From UBA6059 sp040219045 (GTDB taxonomy: Bacteria; Bacteroidota; Bacteroidia; Cytophagales; Cyclobacteriaceae), in NCBI GenBank assembly GCA_965229505.1, contig OZ245881.1:4030001-4094000 (forward strand): DNA of 64,000 nucleotides, given 5' to 3'. The notes below the pieces were generated by a model. That model was given only the letters and a program-made list of their open reading frames with translations. It was not told the origin of the DNA and ran no database searches. Below are positions 17,879-27,317 of this stretch, piece after piece. Position numbers and translations under genes: made by a program. Positions within the stretch are counted from its first letter, which is position 1. Every line of letters begins with the position of its first letter.

Positions 17879-20800
17879 ATGAAGTCATTTAACCTTTTAG
17901 CGGTTCCATTAATCATCCTATTTGGAATTGTCGTTTTCGTAGATATCTCCGCACCGACTGAGCGAGAAGAGAAGGTTCGGAAAAAGAAAGCAAGACTGGA
18001 GCACTACCACAGAATGCTACAAGACCCTGCTACAGGAGCCATACCCGAGCTGGTGCGATTGAGAGAGCTTGCCTATCGGGAACGAATGAGAGAACGATAT
18101 GGTACCCTCAGGACTCAAAATGACCTTGTGCATACTTGGTCCGAGTTGGGTCCTTCCAACGTGGGTGGCAGGACGAGAGCACTGGCTTTGGATCGGAGGA
18201 ATAGCAATATCGTTTTTGCTGCTGGGGTCTCAGGTGGCATTTGGAAGTCGAATGACGATGGTGATACCTGGCGGAGTGTGTCTCCCAATGGAAGCAATCT
18301 TAGTATTACCTCGATAGCTCAGGACGCTGTGGACGCTGATACCTGGTATGCTTCTACGGGCGAAGTGAGCAACAACACGGCTTCTGGTAAGAATGAAGAA
18401 GGATCACCCTTTGGTGGGGCTGGGGTGTATATCTCGGCAAACAACGGAGAGACCTGGGATATTTTGACTTACACAGAAAGCTCGCCCACACAGTATACTG
18501 CCAGCAGTTCGCCCAACCTTAATATCAAGAATGCCCAGTCTACACCGTTTGACTACACTACTAAAGTCTATACACATGATTTTTCCGGTAATGCGGCAGT
18601 GTTCATTTGTTCGCAAAACCGTGGCATTTGGGTATCCACTGATCAAGGTCAGACATTTGACAAATTTGCCCATCAGAATCTGGGTGAGCTAGGCAACAAC
18701 CTCACCGATGATCCGCAATATGTGGATGTGGTGGTAGATGAATCGAATATCATCACTGTTTTCCTGGGGCCTAGGTCCGCCCAGTCGCCATACGGCTTCT
18801 ATCGCTCATACGATCTCGGTGAGACATTCTTCAATGTGACACCAGAGGACTATCTTGGTACTATAGACAGTAGGACGCTATTGGCCTTTGCCCCTTCAAA
18901 CAATAAGCTCCTGTACGCTTTCAACCATCTGGGAGTCGATGATCATTCGTTATATGCATTTGATTTTACGAACTATGACGATGATTCCGGAGATTTACTG
19001 TTCTCAGATTTGACAGCTAACCTACCGGAATTTGAGCGCAGTATCTTCGGAGGGTCAGAAGGCTTTTCGACCCAGGAGGGATATGACATGGCATTGGCTA
19101 TTCATCCTACCAACCCTGATATTGTAGTACTTGGCTATGTCAATCTTGTGCGCTCGATTGATGGCTTCAAAACATCAATTACCGATGATGCGGCTTTTAG
19201 CTGGATAGGGGGTAATGACAACCCTGACCTGTTAGATGAAGGTATTAGCTTTGAAGAGGACTTCAAGCATCATGCGGATCAGCATATCGTGATATTTGAC
19301 CCAAACAATCCTGATGTGATATGGTCAGGGCATGATGGTGGAATCTCCAAGACGGATGATATAACTGCGAACAGGGTGAGTTGGATATCTAAGAATAACG
19401 ACTACAACGTTACCCAATACTTCCATGTGTCCATAAGTCAGGGAGTAGATAAGTTCACGATAGGAGGGACACAGGATAATGGTACCCCCTCTATGGACTT
19501 TAGCGGGTTCAGCGGCTCTTTGCTACCTAGTTTGGGTGACGTATCTTCCGGAGATGGGTCTTATTCTTACATTGCCGAGGATTTTTTTTACGCCTCATCA
19601 CAGGAAGGCAATGTTTCCGTTTCTAACATTGAAGACTTCCTTGACGTTACCAGGCCTGACTTCAACAAGCTCTTCATTCACCCATTCGCAATAGACCCGA
19701 GTGATGAGGGGACCATATTTTTCCCTGAAGCCTTTAACGGTGGGTTCGCCCGAAACACACAAGTAGATGAGGCATTTTCCACACTTGATCAGGGACAGAT
19801 AGACGATGGTTGGGAGGAGATAGAATTTGAAGAATCCTTCTCAATAAGTGCGCTGCGTGTGACGGATATGAATCCCAGCCATCGACTCTACATTGGTGGT
19901 ACTGATAGCAATGGCGATCCCTACCTGCTCATAATGGAGAATGCCACCACGGCTACCGCAAGTGATATTGATGCTGTAGAGGTGGGGGCACCCAATGGAG
20001 CATGGCTCAATGATATAGCGATCAACCCGTCAGATGGCGATGAAATACTGCTGGTCTATTCAAATTATAATATTGCGGGTCTTTATCATTCTACAGATGG
20101 GGGTCAGACATTTACGGTAGTGGAAGGCAACCTGGGCGAGGGAGACGATAGGGATGGGGTAGGAGAAACGGGACCCTCGCTGCGTTCCGCTGAGATTATC
20201 AACTATCCTAATGGAGATACCAAATATGTGGTGGCAACAAGTATTGGAGTTTTTAGTACAGAGTCGCTTTCCGGATCTTCTACCTTGTGGGAGCTGGAAG
20301 TCGACCAGCTGGATAATGTAGTAGTCGAAGACCTTGATGTAAGAATAGCCGATGGTACCATAGTGGCTGGTACTGTAGGCAGAGGAGCCTTTATTGGACT
20401 TGCCGAGCAAGTGACAGTAGACCTTCCTAATCTAGAACTGACCTCCTTTACAATTACGAATCAGGACGGGTCGACCAGCATTACTATCGGAGATCAGGTC
20501 TTTTTTAATCTATCGATTACCAACTCGGGTAGTATGCCTACCACTTCAGGTTTTACCATCAGCTATACAGTAAACGATGATGTATTCACCTCTGATTTCA
20601 CACAGAATATAGCCGTCGGAGCTTCAATTGTTGAGGTTGTGGAAGGAGCTAGCCCATCAGCCGCAGGGTCTATTACTGTCGTAGCGAAACTCGACTCTGA
20701 GGAGATCATTGCAGAGTCTAATGAAAATGATAATTCTCAAACTGTGACGCTGACCGTCCAGGAGATTGGCTCACCCGATCCACTTGTGGTGGATTTTGCA

Positions 20801-21325
20801 GTAGCATCGTCCGAGGTGGGAGTTGGTGAGTCCATAAGCTTTGACCCGGCGGTATCTGGAGGTGTGCCTCCGTATACCTATTCATGGATATTTGAGGGTG
20901 GTGATCCCGGAGCTTCCACTGAAGAACAGCCAACGGTAGCTTATGCGGATGCTGGCGAATATGATGTAGTGCTGGAAGTGACAGACGCAGAGGGCACGAT
21001 TGCAGCAGAATCTAAAGCCTCATTCATATCAGTTGAAGAAATGGTCGAAACGGGTATTGTGGATGAAGGCACGAGTCAGCTGATCTCAATCTACCCTAAC
21101 CCTGTGGTTAACAACAGCTTCAAAATAGAACTTCAGGAAGGGTTACGCTTTGAAAGCCTGAATAGTCTAAGACTGATATCCCTGAGTGGACAATCTATGA
21201 ACATTATCCCTCGGCAGGAAGCTGGACATCTCTTCATTTCAACTCGTTCAATAGTACCTGGAGCATATGTGCTGCTGTATGAACTGGAAGGGAAATTTGG
21301 TAGCACAAGAATATTGATAAGATAA
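17879..21325 (+). CDS. T9SS-secreted BNR/sortilin-like beta-propeller protein with CARDB and PKD domains
   Basis: The 1148-residue protein starts with a hydrophobic export signal (about 5-25) followed by a charged helical linker. Residues about 85-840 contain propeller repeats of the BNR/sortilin type: GPSNVGGRTRAL, GGIWKSNDDGDTW, YISANNGETW, STDQGQTF, STDGGQTF. A CARDB domain (about 847-960, with SNENDNS near its end) and a PKD domain (about 966-1050, PPYTYSW) follow. The C-terminus is a T9SS sorting domain (about 1070-1148, starting SIYPNP). Proteins of this architecture are common in Bacteroidota. Some relatives of the propeller act on xyloglucan, but no catalytic residues can be assigned here, so the role is left as secreted surface protein or possible glycoside-binding protein. 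It is followed by a strong terminator. Confidence 0.87.
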   Translation: MKSFNLLAVPLIILFGIVVFVDISAPTEREEKVRKKKARLEHYHRMLQDPATGAIPELVRLRELAYRERMRERYGTLRTQNDLVHTWSELGPSNVGGRTRALALDRRNSNIVFAAGVSGGIWKSNDDGDTWRSVSPNGSNLSITSIAQDAVDADTWYASTGEVSNNTASGKNEEGSPFGGAGVYISANNGETWDILTYTESSPTQYTASSSPNLNIKNAQSTPFDYTTKVYTHDFSGNAAVFICSQNRGIWVSTDQGQTFDKFAHQNLGELGNNLTDDPQYVDVVVDESNIITVFLGPRSAQSPYGFYRSYDLGETFFNVTPEDYLGTIDSRTLLAFAPSNNKLLYAFNHLGVDDHSLYAFDFTNYDDDSGDLLFSDLTANLPEFERSIFGGSEGFSTQEGYDMALAIHPTNPDIVVLGYVNLVRSIDGFKTSITDDAAFSWIGGNDNPDLLDEGISFEEDFKHHADQHIVIFDPNNPDVIWSGHDGGISKTDDITANRVSWISKNNDYNVTQYFHVSISQGVDKFTIGGTQDNGTPSMDFSGFSGSLLPSLGDVSSGDGSYSYIAEDFFYASSQEGNVSVSNIEDFLDVTRPDFNKLFIHPFAIDPSDEGTIFFPEAFNGGFARNTQVDEAFSTLDQGQIDDGWEEIEFEESFSISALRVTDMNPSHRLYIGGTDSNGDPYLLIMENATTATASDIDAVEVGAPNGAWLNDIAINPSDGDEILLVYSNYNIAGLYHSTDGGQTFTVVEGNLGEGDDRDGVGETGPSLRSAEIINYPNGDTKYVVATSIGVFSTESLSGSSTLWELEVDQLDNVVVEDLDVRIADGTIVAGTVGRGAFIGLAEQVTVDLPNLELTSFTITNQDGSTSITIGDQVFFNLSITNSGSMPTTSGFTISYTVNDDVFTSDFTQNIAVGASIVEVVEGASPSAAGSITVVAKLDSEEIIAESNENDNSQTVTLTVQEIGSPDPLVVDFAVASSEVGVGESISFDPAVSGGVPPYTYSWIFEGGDPGASTEEQPTVAYADAGEYDVVLEVTDAEGTIAAESKASFISVEEMVETGIVDEGTSQLISIYPNPVVNNSFKIELQEGLRFESLNSLRLISLSGQSMNIIPRQEAGHLFISTRSIVPGAYVLLYELEGKFGSTRILIR

Positions 21326-21347
21326 TCGATACTCACGAAAAACAGTC

Positions 21348-21378
21348 AAAGCTCATCTCAATGGAGATGAGCTTTTTT
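21348..21378 (+). terminator. Rho-independent terminator after the propeller gene
   Basis: A perfect GCTCATCTC / GAGATGAGC stem (21351-21359 and 21364-21372), a 4-nt loop and a run of six T follow the stop at 21325. Three A before the stem extend the pairing. Confidence 0.92.
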
Positions 21379-21461
21379 AATGATCAGATTTGACCGAAGA
21401 AATAATTTAACTTCTGATAAAGCTCAATTCCGGTTAGGTTCATACTATAAACCAAGAAATT

Positions 21462-22613
21462 ATGAACAGACGACAAGCCATCTCCAAATCAGCCAAAGCC
21501 GCAGCACTACCCTTCTTTTTGCCTATGATCAATACAGGCTCATTCGAGCTGTTTGCAGGACAGGATAGACCCTACAAGAAACGGACGCTGGAAGTGATGG
21601 AGAGCAATACCATCATGGACATGCTCAGCCCACTTACCTTGAATGCTACGCAACTTTTCAACCTGATTATGAGGCCGGGCCAGTTTGAGGTGGGTGACCT
21701 TGGCAAATACAAAGAGGCAGGTATAGATGTCTATCATTTTGCGGTAGGCTTTGGTGGGCCTAATGCTTATCAGGATCTGCTCAAGTACTTCGGTAGCCTC
21801 AACGGCTTCATTGCCAATAATGGTGAGCAGCTTATGCGCATCGATAGCATTTCTGATATCGACCGTGTCAAGTCCAGCGGCAAAACGGGTATTCTTCTGG
21901 GGGTTCAAAATGCCGAGCACTTTACTAAAGTGGAGGATGTAGACGACTTCTATGGGCTCGGTCAGCGCATCTCCCAACTTACTTATAACACCAGAAATAG
22001 AATAGGCAATGGTTGCACGGAGCGGGTTGATGGTGGTATCAGCGATTTTGGCTTTGATGTAATCAAACGGATGAATGAAGTGGGTATGGCAGTGGATGTT
22101 AGTCACTGTGGCGACCGCACCACCATGGACGCTTTTGAGGCGAGTAGCAAGCCGGTGCTCGTCACGCACTCCAATGCCCGGGCGCTCAACGATCACGTTC
22201 GCTGCAAGACAGATGAGGCGCTCAAGGCTATGGCTAAATCCGGAGGAGCTATCGGGATCACAGGTATGCGGAATTTTGTGAAGGCCACCGATCCGACCAC
22301 CATCGAAGATGTGCTCAATCACTTCGACTATGTAGCCAGGCTCATTGGCGTGGAGCACGTCGGCGTAGGTAGTGACATAGACTTGTACGGGTATGATGCT
22401 TTACCTGCAGAAGAGCTGGCCAAGCTGCGTAGCAATCGCGATAATGAGAAATACAAGAGCCGCGAACGTTCAGATATTGACCTGCTTAATCACCCCAAAC
22501 GTATGTTTGATTTGACCGAGGGTTTGATCGGGCGTGGTTACTCTGACCAGGACCTTGCGGGTATACTTGGCGGCCATTTTAAGAGGGCCCTATCGGAAAT
22601 CTGGAAGGCATGA
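21462..22613 (+). CDS. Exported membrane-dipeptidase (peptidase M19) homologue lacking part of the metal site
   Basis: The 383-residue protein starts MNRRQAISKSAKAAALPF, a twin-arginine-like signal that suggests export in folded form. The M19 (renal dipeptidase) core is visible: a LLGVQNAEHF segment (145-154), QLTYN-RN (172-180), DVSHCG with His215, THSNAR with His236, and GVGSDID near 325. In canonical enzymes a binuclear zinc site also uses an N-terminal HxD and a bridging glutamate in GxEG. Here the N-terminal region reads MDMLSP (52-57) and the glutamate position reads VQN, so one zinc site appears to be lost. It may be a mononuclear hydrolase or a non-peptidase. It stands alone, with no operon partner within 100 nt. 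Confidence 0.85.
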   Translation: MNRRQAISKSAKAAALPFFLPMINTGSFELFAGQDRPYKKRTLEVMESNTIMDMLSPLTLNATQLFNLIMRPGQFEVGDLGKYKEAGIDVYHFAVGFGGPNAYQDLLKYFGSLNGFIANNGEQLMRIDSISDIDRVKSSGKTGILLGVQNAEHFTKVEDVDDFYGLGQRISQLTYNTRNRIGNGCTERVDGGISDFGFDVIKRMNEVGMAVDVSHCGDRTTMDAFEASSKPVLVTHSNARALNDHVRCKTDEALKAMAKSGGAIGITGMRNFVKATDPTTIEDVLNHFDYVARLIGVEHVGVGSDIDLYGYDALPAEELAKLRSNRDNEKYKSRERSDIDLLNHPKRMFDLTEGLIGRGYSDQDLAGILGGHFKRALSEIWKA

Positions 22614-22717
22614 TCTCTAAAAATTTCAAACGTTTGCATAGATTTTAAGTGAATTATTAAAAATTCAACAATAATACCTTGATTATGATAAATATCATGT
22701 AAATCTATCTTTTGGGT

Positions 22718-22749
22718 ATTGAATTGGTGGAATATGAGCCCTACATTTG
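22718..22749 (+). promoter_or_regulatory. Promoter for the 61-aa orphan gene
   Basis: TACATTTG at 22742-22749 is a full match to the Bacteroidota -7 element TAnnTTTG. ATTG at 22718-22721, 20 nt upstream, is a 3-of-4 match to the -33 TTTG. The predicted start of transcription is about 22755, giving a leader of about 20 nt before the ATG at 22778. Confidence 0.6.
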
Positions 22750-22777
22750 CCATATGTAGCATTTGATTTTTTCACCT

Positions 22778-22963
22778 ATGTTGTTCCTCCACGACTCTCA
22801 GCAAATACAATTTTTTAAGTTCTATAAGCAACTCAAGCAAGAGGCGCCAAACAGAAAAAAAATCAAAGAACACAGAGAGGAATACTACAGAAAAGGGCAG
22901 GAGTATGGCTTCTGCAACGACGAGATTCACGAGATCATCAACGAATACCTAAGCGAGCACTAA
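22778..22963 (+). CDS. Small orphan protein, 61 aa, charged and helical
   Basis: The ATG at 22778 is preferred to an in-frame TTG at 22763. The product (MLFLHDSQQIQFFKFYK..., ending EIINEYLSEH) is a small soluble protein, rich in Lys, Glu, Tyr and Phe, probably two or three helices. It has no signal peptide or membrane segment and no family I recognise. Its reality is supported by context: a good TAnnTTTG promoter begins the unit and a perfect GC-rich terminator hairpin ends it 27 nt after the stop, so it is a stand-alone transcription unit. Function unknown. Confidence 0.65.
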   Translation: MLFLHDSQQIQFFKFYKQLKQEAPNRKKIKEHREEYYRKGQEYGFCNDEIHEIINEYLSEH

Positions 22964-22990
22964 ACTAAACTTCTATTGATAGCGATTAAG

Positions 22991-23017
22991 TCCCGAAGTA
23001 TCTTCGGGATTTCTTTT
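22991..23017 (+). terminator. Rho-independent terminator
   Basis: TCCCGAAG (22991-22998) pairs perfectly with CTTCGGGA (23002-23009) over a 3-nt loop and is followed by TTTCTTTT. Confidence 0.85.
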
Positions 23018-23020
23018 GCC

Positions 23021-23076
23021 TATTAGTTAGACAAAAATGAAACTAATTAATTACATTCACGTTTGTCTAACTAATA
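23021..23076. promoter_or_regulatory. Perfect 15-bp inverted repeat upstream of padR-ftsX, probable operator
   Basis: TATTAGTTAGACAAA (23021-23035) is repeated exactly in inverted orientation at 23062-23076 with 26 nt between. The left arm also holds overlapping TTAG repeats. It ends 55 nt before the PadR start codon, in the expected promoter region. PadR dimers bind inverted repeats and commonly repress their own operon, so autoregulation is the simplest reading. Confidence 0.6.
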
Positions 23077-23131
23077 AAATATTAGGTAAATACGATTGGC
23101 CGTGGGCTTTTCGCTTTACCAGTTGTCAATC

Positions 23132-23467
23132 ATGAAAGGATCTTATCTGGGTGAATTTGAAGAGCTCGTACTACTCACCGTGGGCTCGTTGTACAAAGAG
23201 GCTTACGGAGTTGCCATCATGGATGAAATAGAATCTCAAACCGAGAGAAGCGTCAATGTCAGCGCTGTGCACGCTGCTTTGAAGCGACTTGAAGCCAAGG
23301 GTTTTGTCAATTCTCATATGGGAGGCGCTACCAACGAAAGAGGAGGTCGCCGCAAGCGCTATTTCGAACTGACCCTTTCTGGTAAGAAGGTACTCGATGA
23401 ATCTATGGCCTTGCGGACACAGCTCTATAGCAGGATACCCAATATATCATACAGTTTTAGTTATTGA
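23132..23467 (+). CDS. PadR family transcriptional regulator
   Basis: The ATG at 23132 (MKGSYLGEFEELVLL) is chosen over an upstream in-frame candidate at 23096 because the PadR family begins at this point. The 111-residue protein shows the PadR winged helix: LGEFEELVLLTVGSL (helix 1), YGVAIMDEIESQT, a recognition region VNVSAVHAALKRLEAKGFV and the wing GGRRKRYFELTLSGKKVL. It is a short, single-domain form without the longer C-terminal dimerisation helices. Its stop codon overlaps the ATG of the permease gene by one base (TGATG), so the two genes are translationally coupled. It probably represses this operon through the inverted repeat at 23021-23076. The inducing signal is unknown. Confidence 0.92.
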   Translation: MKGSYLGEFEELVLLTVGSLYKEAYGVAIMDEIESQTERSVNVSAVHAALKRLEAKGFVNSHMGGATNERGGRRKRYFELTLSGKKVLDESMALRTQLYSRIPNISYSFSY

Positions 23468-26061
23468 TGCAACAACAACCACCCCGATGGGCTGATCGGT
23501 TTCTACGCTGGTACTGCAATCCGGAATTGCTGGAAGAAATCCAGGGTGATATCTACGAGCTGTACGATCGGGAGGTGGCACAACATAATGTGAGGAGGGC
23601 GAACCTCAGGTTCATATGGAATGTGTTCCGCTTTTTTCGCTGGTCAAATATCAAGAAGTCAAACTCAGAATATCAATCAAATCAATTAGGCATGTTCAAA
23701 AACTACTTTGTCATCGGAATCAGGAATATCAGGAAGCAATGGAGTACTTCCTTGATCAACATCCTTGGGTTATCAATAGCCATTGGCCTGGCATTAACCA
23801 CCTTTATTTTTATTGATCAACAGCTTAACATGGATTCCTTTCATACGAAACGGAATAGTATTTATCAGATCATCAATACCGTCCAGGAAGGCGACAGTGA
23901 CCTGGCCCGCTGGGGAGACTCACCTATTGTGCTGGGACCTCAGGCTAAGCTCGACCATTCGGTAATTAAAGACTTCACACGGATCGAATTCCGCTACGGC
24001 AACTTGAGGCGGGGAGACTATGTCTTCAACGAGTTTATGGCCTTTGTCGACCCTTCCTATATGAAGATGTTCGACTTTCCCATAAAATATGGCAATCGCT
24101 CTGCACTTGAGGAAAAGAAAAATATTGTCATCGGCGAAGAAACCGCGATCAAATACTTTGGAGAAGAGAATCCGATGGGCCAGCCCATGTCTATCAAGTT
24201 TGCCAATGGCGTCATCCAGCAATATGTGGTAGGAGCTGTCATGGACAAGCGTCCTGATAATGCAAGTTTCGGATACGAAATCATGCTGCCAATGGACAAT
24301 TTCTTCGATCTTCGATTCAACGATAATTATGATTGGGCATACTTCACAGATGCTACATTCATAGAGCTACAGGAGGGAACTGATCCTAAAGCGCTAGAAG
24401 AACTGCTGGCTAGCTATAAGGAGCTTCAGAATCAGTCTGACTCCAGATGGACTATCACAGATTTTGAATTGATTTCCTTAGACGGACTGGGTACTGAGGC
24501 CTTTGATATTCAAGAGTCAGTCGCTAGTGCTGGACACCCGGCTGGTAGAATTGCGCTTGGAGGACTATCAGTTATTCTATTGCTATTAGCGTGTTTCAAC
24601 TATATGAATATTGCGGTAGCCTCAGCGACCAAGCGACTAAAGGAGATTGCTCTGCGCAAGGTTATGGGTAGTGACAGAAGACAGATCATCTATCAATTCA
24701 TGCTAGAGAACTTTATCCAGGTGATCCTCGCAATGCTAATAGGTGTACTGCTGAGCTATTATTTCTTATTACCCGGTTTCAGCTATCTGGTACCGATCAA
24801 CGTACCTTTTGTATTTTCATCATGGGGAGCAATGGTTGGATTCTTTGCTTCATTGTTGTTTGTAATAGGCGTGTTGTCAGGAGGTTACCCTGCGTTGTAT
24901 ATCTCGAGATTTCAACCCGTCTCGATATTTCGCGGTAAGGAGAAGTTCGGCTCCAAGAGCATCTTCAGTCGAGTATTACTCGGATTTCAATTCTTCTTTG
25001 CATTTTCTACGATAGTAGGTAGTTTCATTTTTGTAGACAATGCCAAATTCATGGCGGAGCGCGATTGGGGATACGATCCGCAGGGTGTTTTATCCATACC
25101 CGTAGCGAATAATCAGGAATATCAAAAGCTTAGAAAGGCCGCTGCGGAAAAGCCGGAAGTTTTGTCAATCACTGGCGCACAAACTCATATTGCGCGGAAC
25201 TCTACTTACACGACAGTGAGTAACCTGGATGCCGACTTTAAGGCGTATGTCTATCGGGTAGGACCTGAATATGGCGATCTGATGGGACTGAAGTTGAAGT
25301 CCGGTCGATTCTTTGAGAATGACAAGGCGAGTGATATGTTGAATGGCACTTATGTCAATGAGAGATTTGTAAAGGAGTTAGGATGGGACGACCCTATCGG
25401 GAAAACCTTCACCTACGATAGTAGCCGCTACAATGTCCTCGGAGTAGTTGAAGACTTTCACTACTATACCTTTTGGGTGGATATCGAGCCCGTATTCTTT
25501 CTCATGGTTCCGGAAGATGATTACAATTATCTGGTGGTGAAAAGTGACCCTGAAAAACTAGTTGCGGTTGATAATTATCTACTAAGCGTTTGGCCATCCA
25601 TTTCTCCTAACGATCCTTATGACAAGGCCTATCAGGAGGATGCCATGAACGGCTTTCATGAGGAAAATCGCGCCAACATTGTTATCATCAGCTTTATCGC
25701 AGGCCTGGCGATAGTACTGGCATGTCTCGGACTCTTTGGACTATTGAGCTTCAATATTAGTAGGAGACTGAAGGAGTTCAGCGTCAGAAAAGTGTTGGGT
25801 GCTCAGTCAGCAGAAATCATTAGAGTTGCCGGCAAGGAATATGTATGGGTGCTCACTACAGCTTTCTTGCTCGGTGCACCAGCTGGTTTTTTCATGATTA
25901 CACAGCTGATCAATATGATCTATCCCGATCCAAAGCAAGCCGGAGCATTGCCTTTCATTATTGCGGTTTTGATAGTATTAGTGACTGTCGTTATTACGAT
26001 TAGTGGTCAGATTATTCGCGCAACACGCGTGAACCCAAGTGAAAACTTGAGGGCAGAGTAG
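23467..26061 (+). CDS. FtsX/MacB-type ABC permease with N-terminal permease prefix domain
   Basis: The 864-residue protein starts at the ATG overlapping the padR stop. Residues 1-55 (PRWADRFLRWYCNPELLEEIQGDIYEL) form the 'permease prefix' domain typical of Bacteroidota and Acidobacteria FtsX-like proteins linked to PadR regulators. Two FtsX units follow, each with a large extracytoplasmic MacB-PCD-like domain: membrane segments near 100-120, 360-385, 410-440, 460-485, 510-530, and a C-terminal triplet near 745-860 with LKEFSVRKVLGAQ. The family exports or senses peptides and antibiotics together with an ATPase. No ATPase gene adjoins here, so it must borrow one or act otherwise. Substrate unknown. 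Confidence 0.9.
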   Translation: MQQQPPRWADRFLRWYCNPELLEEIQGDIYELYDREVAQHNVRRANLRFIWNVFRFFRWSNIKKSNSEYQSNQLGMFKNYFVIGIRNIRKQWSTSLINILGLSIAIGLALTTFIFIDQQLNMDSFHTKRNSIYQIINTVQEGDSDLARWGDSPIVLGPQAKLDHSVIKDFTRIEFRYGNLRRGDYVFNEFMAFVDPSYMKMFDFPIKYGNRSALEEKKNIVIGEETAIKYFGEENPMGQPMSIKFANGVIQQYVVGAVMDKRPDNASFGYEIMLPMDNFFDLRFNDNYDWAYFTDATFIELQEGTDPKALEELLASYKELQNQSDSRWTITDFELISLDGLGTEAFDIQESVASAGHPAGRIALGGLSVILLLLACFNYMNIAVASATKRLKEIALRKVMGSDRRQIIYQFMLENFIQVILAMLIGVLLSYYFLLPGFSYLVPINVPFVFSSWGAMVGFFASLLFVIGVLSGGYPALYISRFQPVSIFRGKEKFGSKSIFSRVLLGFQFFFAFSTIVGSFIFVDNAKFMAERDWGYDPQGVLSIPVANNQEYQKLRKAAAEKPEVLSITGAQTHIARNSTYTTVSNLDADFKAYVYRVGPEYGDLMGLKLKSGRFFENDKASDMLNGTYVNERFVKELGWDDPIGKTFTYDSSRYNVLGVVEDFHYYTFWVDIEPVFFLMVPEDDYNYLVVKSDPEKLVAVDNYLLSVWPSISPNDPYDKAYQEDAMNGFHEENRANIVIISFIAGLAIVLACLGLFGLLSFNISRRLKEFSVRKVLGAQSAEIIRVAGKEYVWVLTTAFLLGAPAGFFMITQLINMIYPDPKQAGALPFIIAVLIVLVTVVITISGQIIRATRVNPSENLRAE

Positions 26062-26090
26062 TTAATAGTGGGGGTAGTCATGGACTTTGG

Positions 26091-27317
26091 CTACCTCTGC
26101 TTGCTCAGTACCTTCACTACCTCGATCACCTTATCCACTTCATCTTCAGTATTATAGACGGAAATACCCAATCGCGTGACGCCACCTCTTTCCGCTAGGC
26201 CGAGACACTCTACGGCTCTCAGCGCGTAGAAATGTCCATCCCAGGCACAAATATTATGATTGGCTAGGTGCTCGCATACCTGAGTAGGATCATAGCCATC
26301 TAGCGTGAAGGATAGCGTAGGTGTCCTGGTCGTATCCGAAAAGTCTTGTCCGATGATTGTTAAGCCCTTGACACTTTTCAAGCCGTTAAATAGCCTGCTC
26401 GCCAATGTAAACTCATGGGCGCTAACTTTCTGGTAAGCATCGGTAAGCTTAGCTCTTAAGTCATCGCCTTCCCCCAGGCTAGCCAGAAAATCTATAGCAC
26501 CGATCACACCTGCCATCGCCGCATGGTTGAGCGTACCCGTCTCAATGGAGTAGGGGGCAAACTGATCTGCCGTACGCAACCTGTCCGTAGGTAGCCGATC
26601 CAGTAATCCAGGTTTGCCGTACAGTACCCCAATATGAGGCCCGTAGAATTTATAGGCCGAGCATAGCAAAAAGTCACATCCAATAGCCTGCACATCAATT
26701 GAGAAGTGAGGAGCATAATGCACCGCATCAAGCAGCAACATAGCGCCCACTTGATGGCTCAGTGTTCTCACAAGTGTATAGTCATTGACTGTACCCAATG
26801 CATTAGACGACATACCCATGGCTACTAGTCTGGTGTTCTCATTCAACTTTTCTTTTAAGTCATCATAGTCAAGCACTCCTCCTGGTAATAGTTTCACCTC
26901 ACGCACGGTTATGCCATGATCCCTGAGTGTAAGCCACGGTCCGCGATTAGCCTCATGATCGAGCTGGGTAATAAGCACTTCATCACCAGGCTGAAATATC
27001 CGTGAAAAAGCACGAGCCAGTGCATAATTCAGAGTAGTCATGTTTTGACCAATCGAGATACAAGACTTGCTTTCGGCGTTGAGCATAGTAGCGAGGTGCG
27101 ACCGCATCATATCCAGCTTTTGGTCAGTCTCTTTGGTGGTGGTGAATGCACCGTGCGCATTGGCATTGGACCGCTTGTAGTAGTTGCTGATGCCACGTAT
27201 CACCCTATCGGGAACCTGTGTGCCTCCAGGGCCATCCATGAAAATCAACGGTTCGCCTTTGACTTTCCTTTTAAGTGCCGGAAACTGCTTTCGGATTTCT
27301 TCAATGTTGCTGAGCAT
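26091..27317 (-). CDS. Class V aminotransferase, cysteine desulfurase-like protein
   Basis: This 408-residue PLP enzyme of fold type I belongs to the cysteine desulfurase-like group of class V aminotransferases. The PLP lysine is Lys223 in SAYKFYGPH, the ring-binding aspartate is Asp197 in LLLDAVHYAPH, and LDHEANRGPW (119-128) supplies further active-site residues. N-terminal FMDGPGGTQVP and C-terminal RLGISVYNTEDEVD are conserved family segments. True NifS/IscS enzymes carry a mobile loop with a catalytic cysteine near the C-terminus. I do not see a clear equivalent, so SufS/IscS activity should not be assumed. No Fe-S assembly genes are nearby. The gene is monocistronic and converges with the ftsX gene 29 nt away. 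Confidence 0.85.
   Translation of the reverse strand: MLSNIEEIRKQFPALKRKVKGEPLIFMDGPGGTQVPDRVIRGISNYYKRSNANAHGAFTTTKETDQKLDMMRSHLATMLNAESKSCISIGQNMTTLNYALARAFSRIFQPGDEVLITQLDHEANRGPWLTLRDHGITVREVKLLPGGVLDYDDLKEKLNENTRLVAMGMSSNALGTVNDYTLVRTLSHQVGAMLLLDAVHYAPHFSIDVQAIGCDFLLCSAYKFYGPHIGVLYGKPGLLDRLPTDRLRTADQFAPYSIETGTLNHAAMAGVIGAIDFLASLGEGDDLRAKLTDAYQKVSAHEFTLASRLFNGLKSVKGLTIIGQDFSDTTRTPTLSFTLDGYDPTQVCEHLANHNICAWDGHFYALRAVECLGLAERGGVTRLGISVYNTEDEVDKVIEVVKVLSKQR

Noticed and set aside
26091..27317. Naming the class V aminotransferase SufS or IscS
   Set aside because: No clear catalytic cysteine loop and no Fe-S assembly neighbours.
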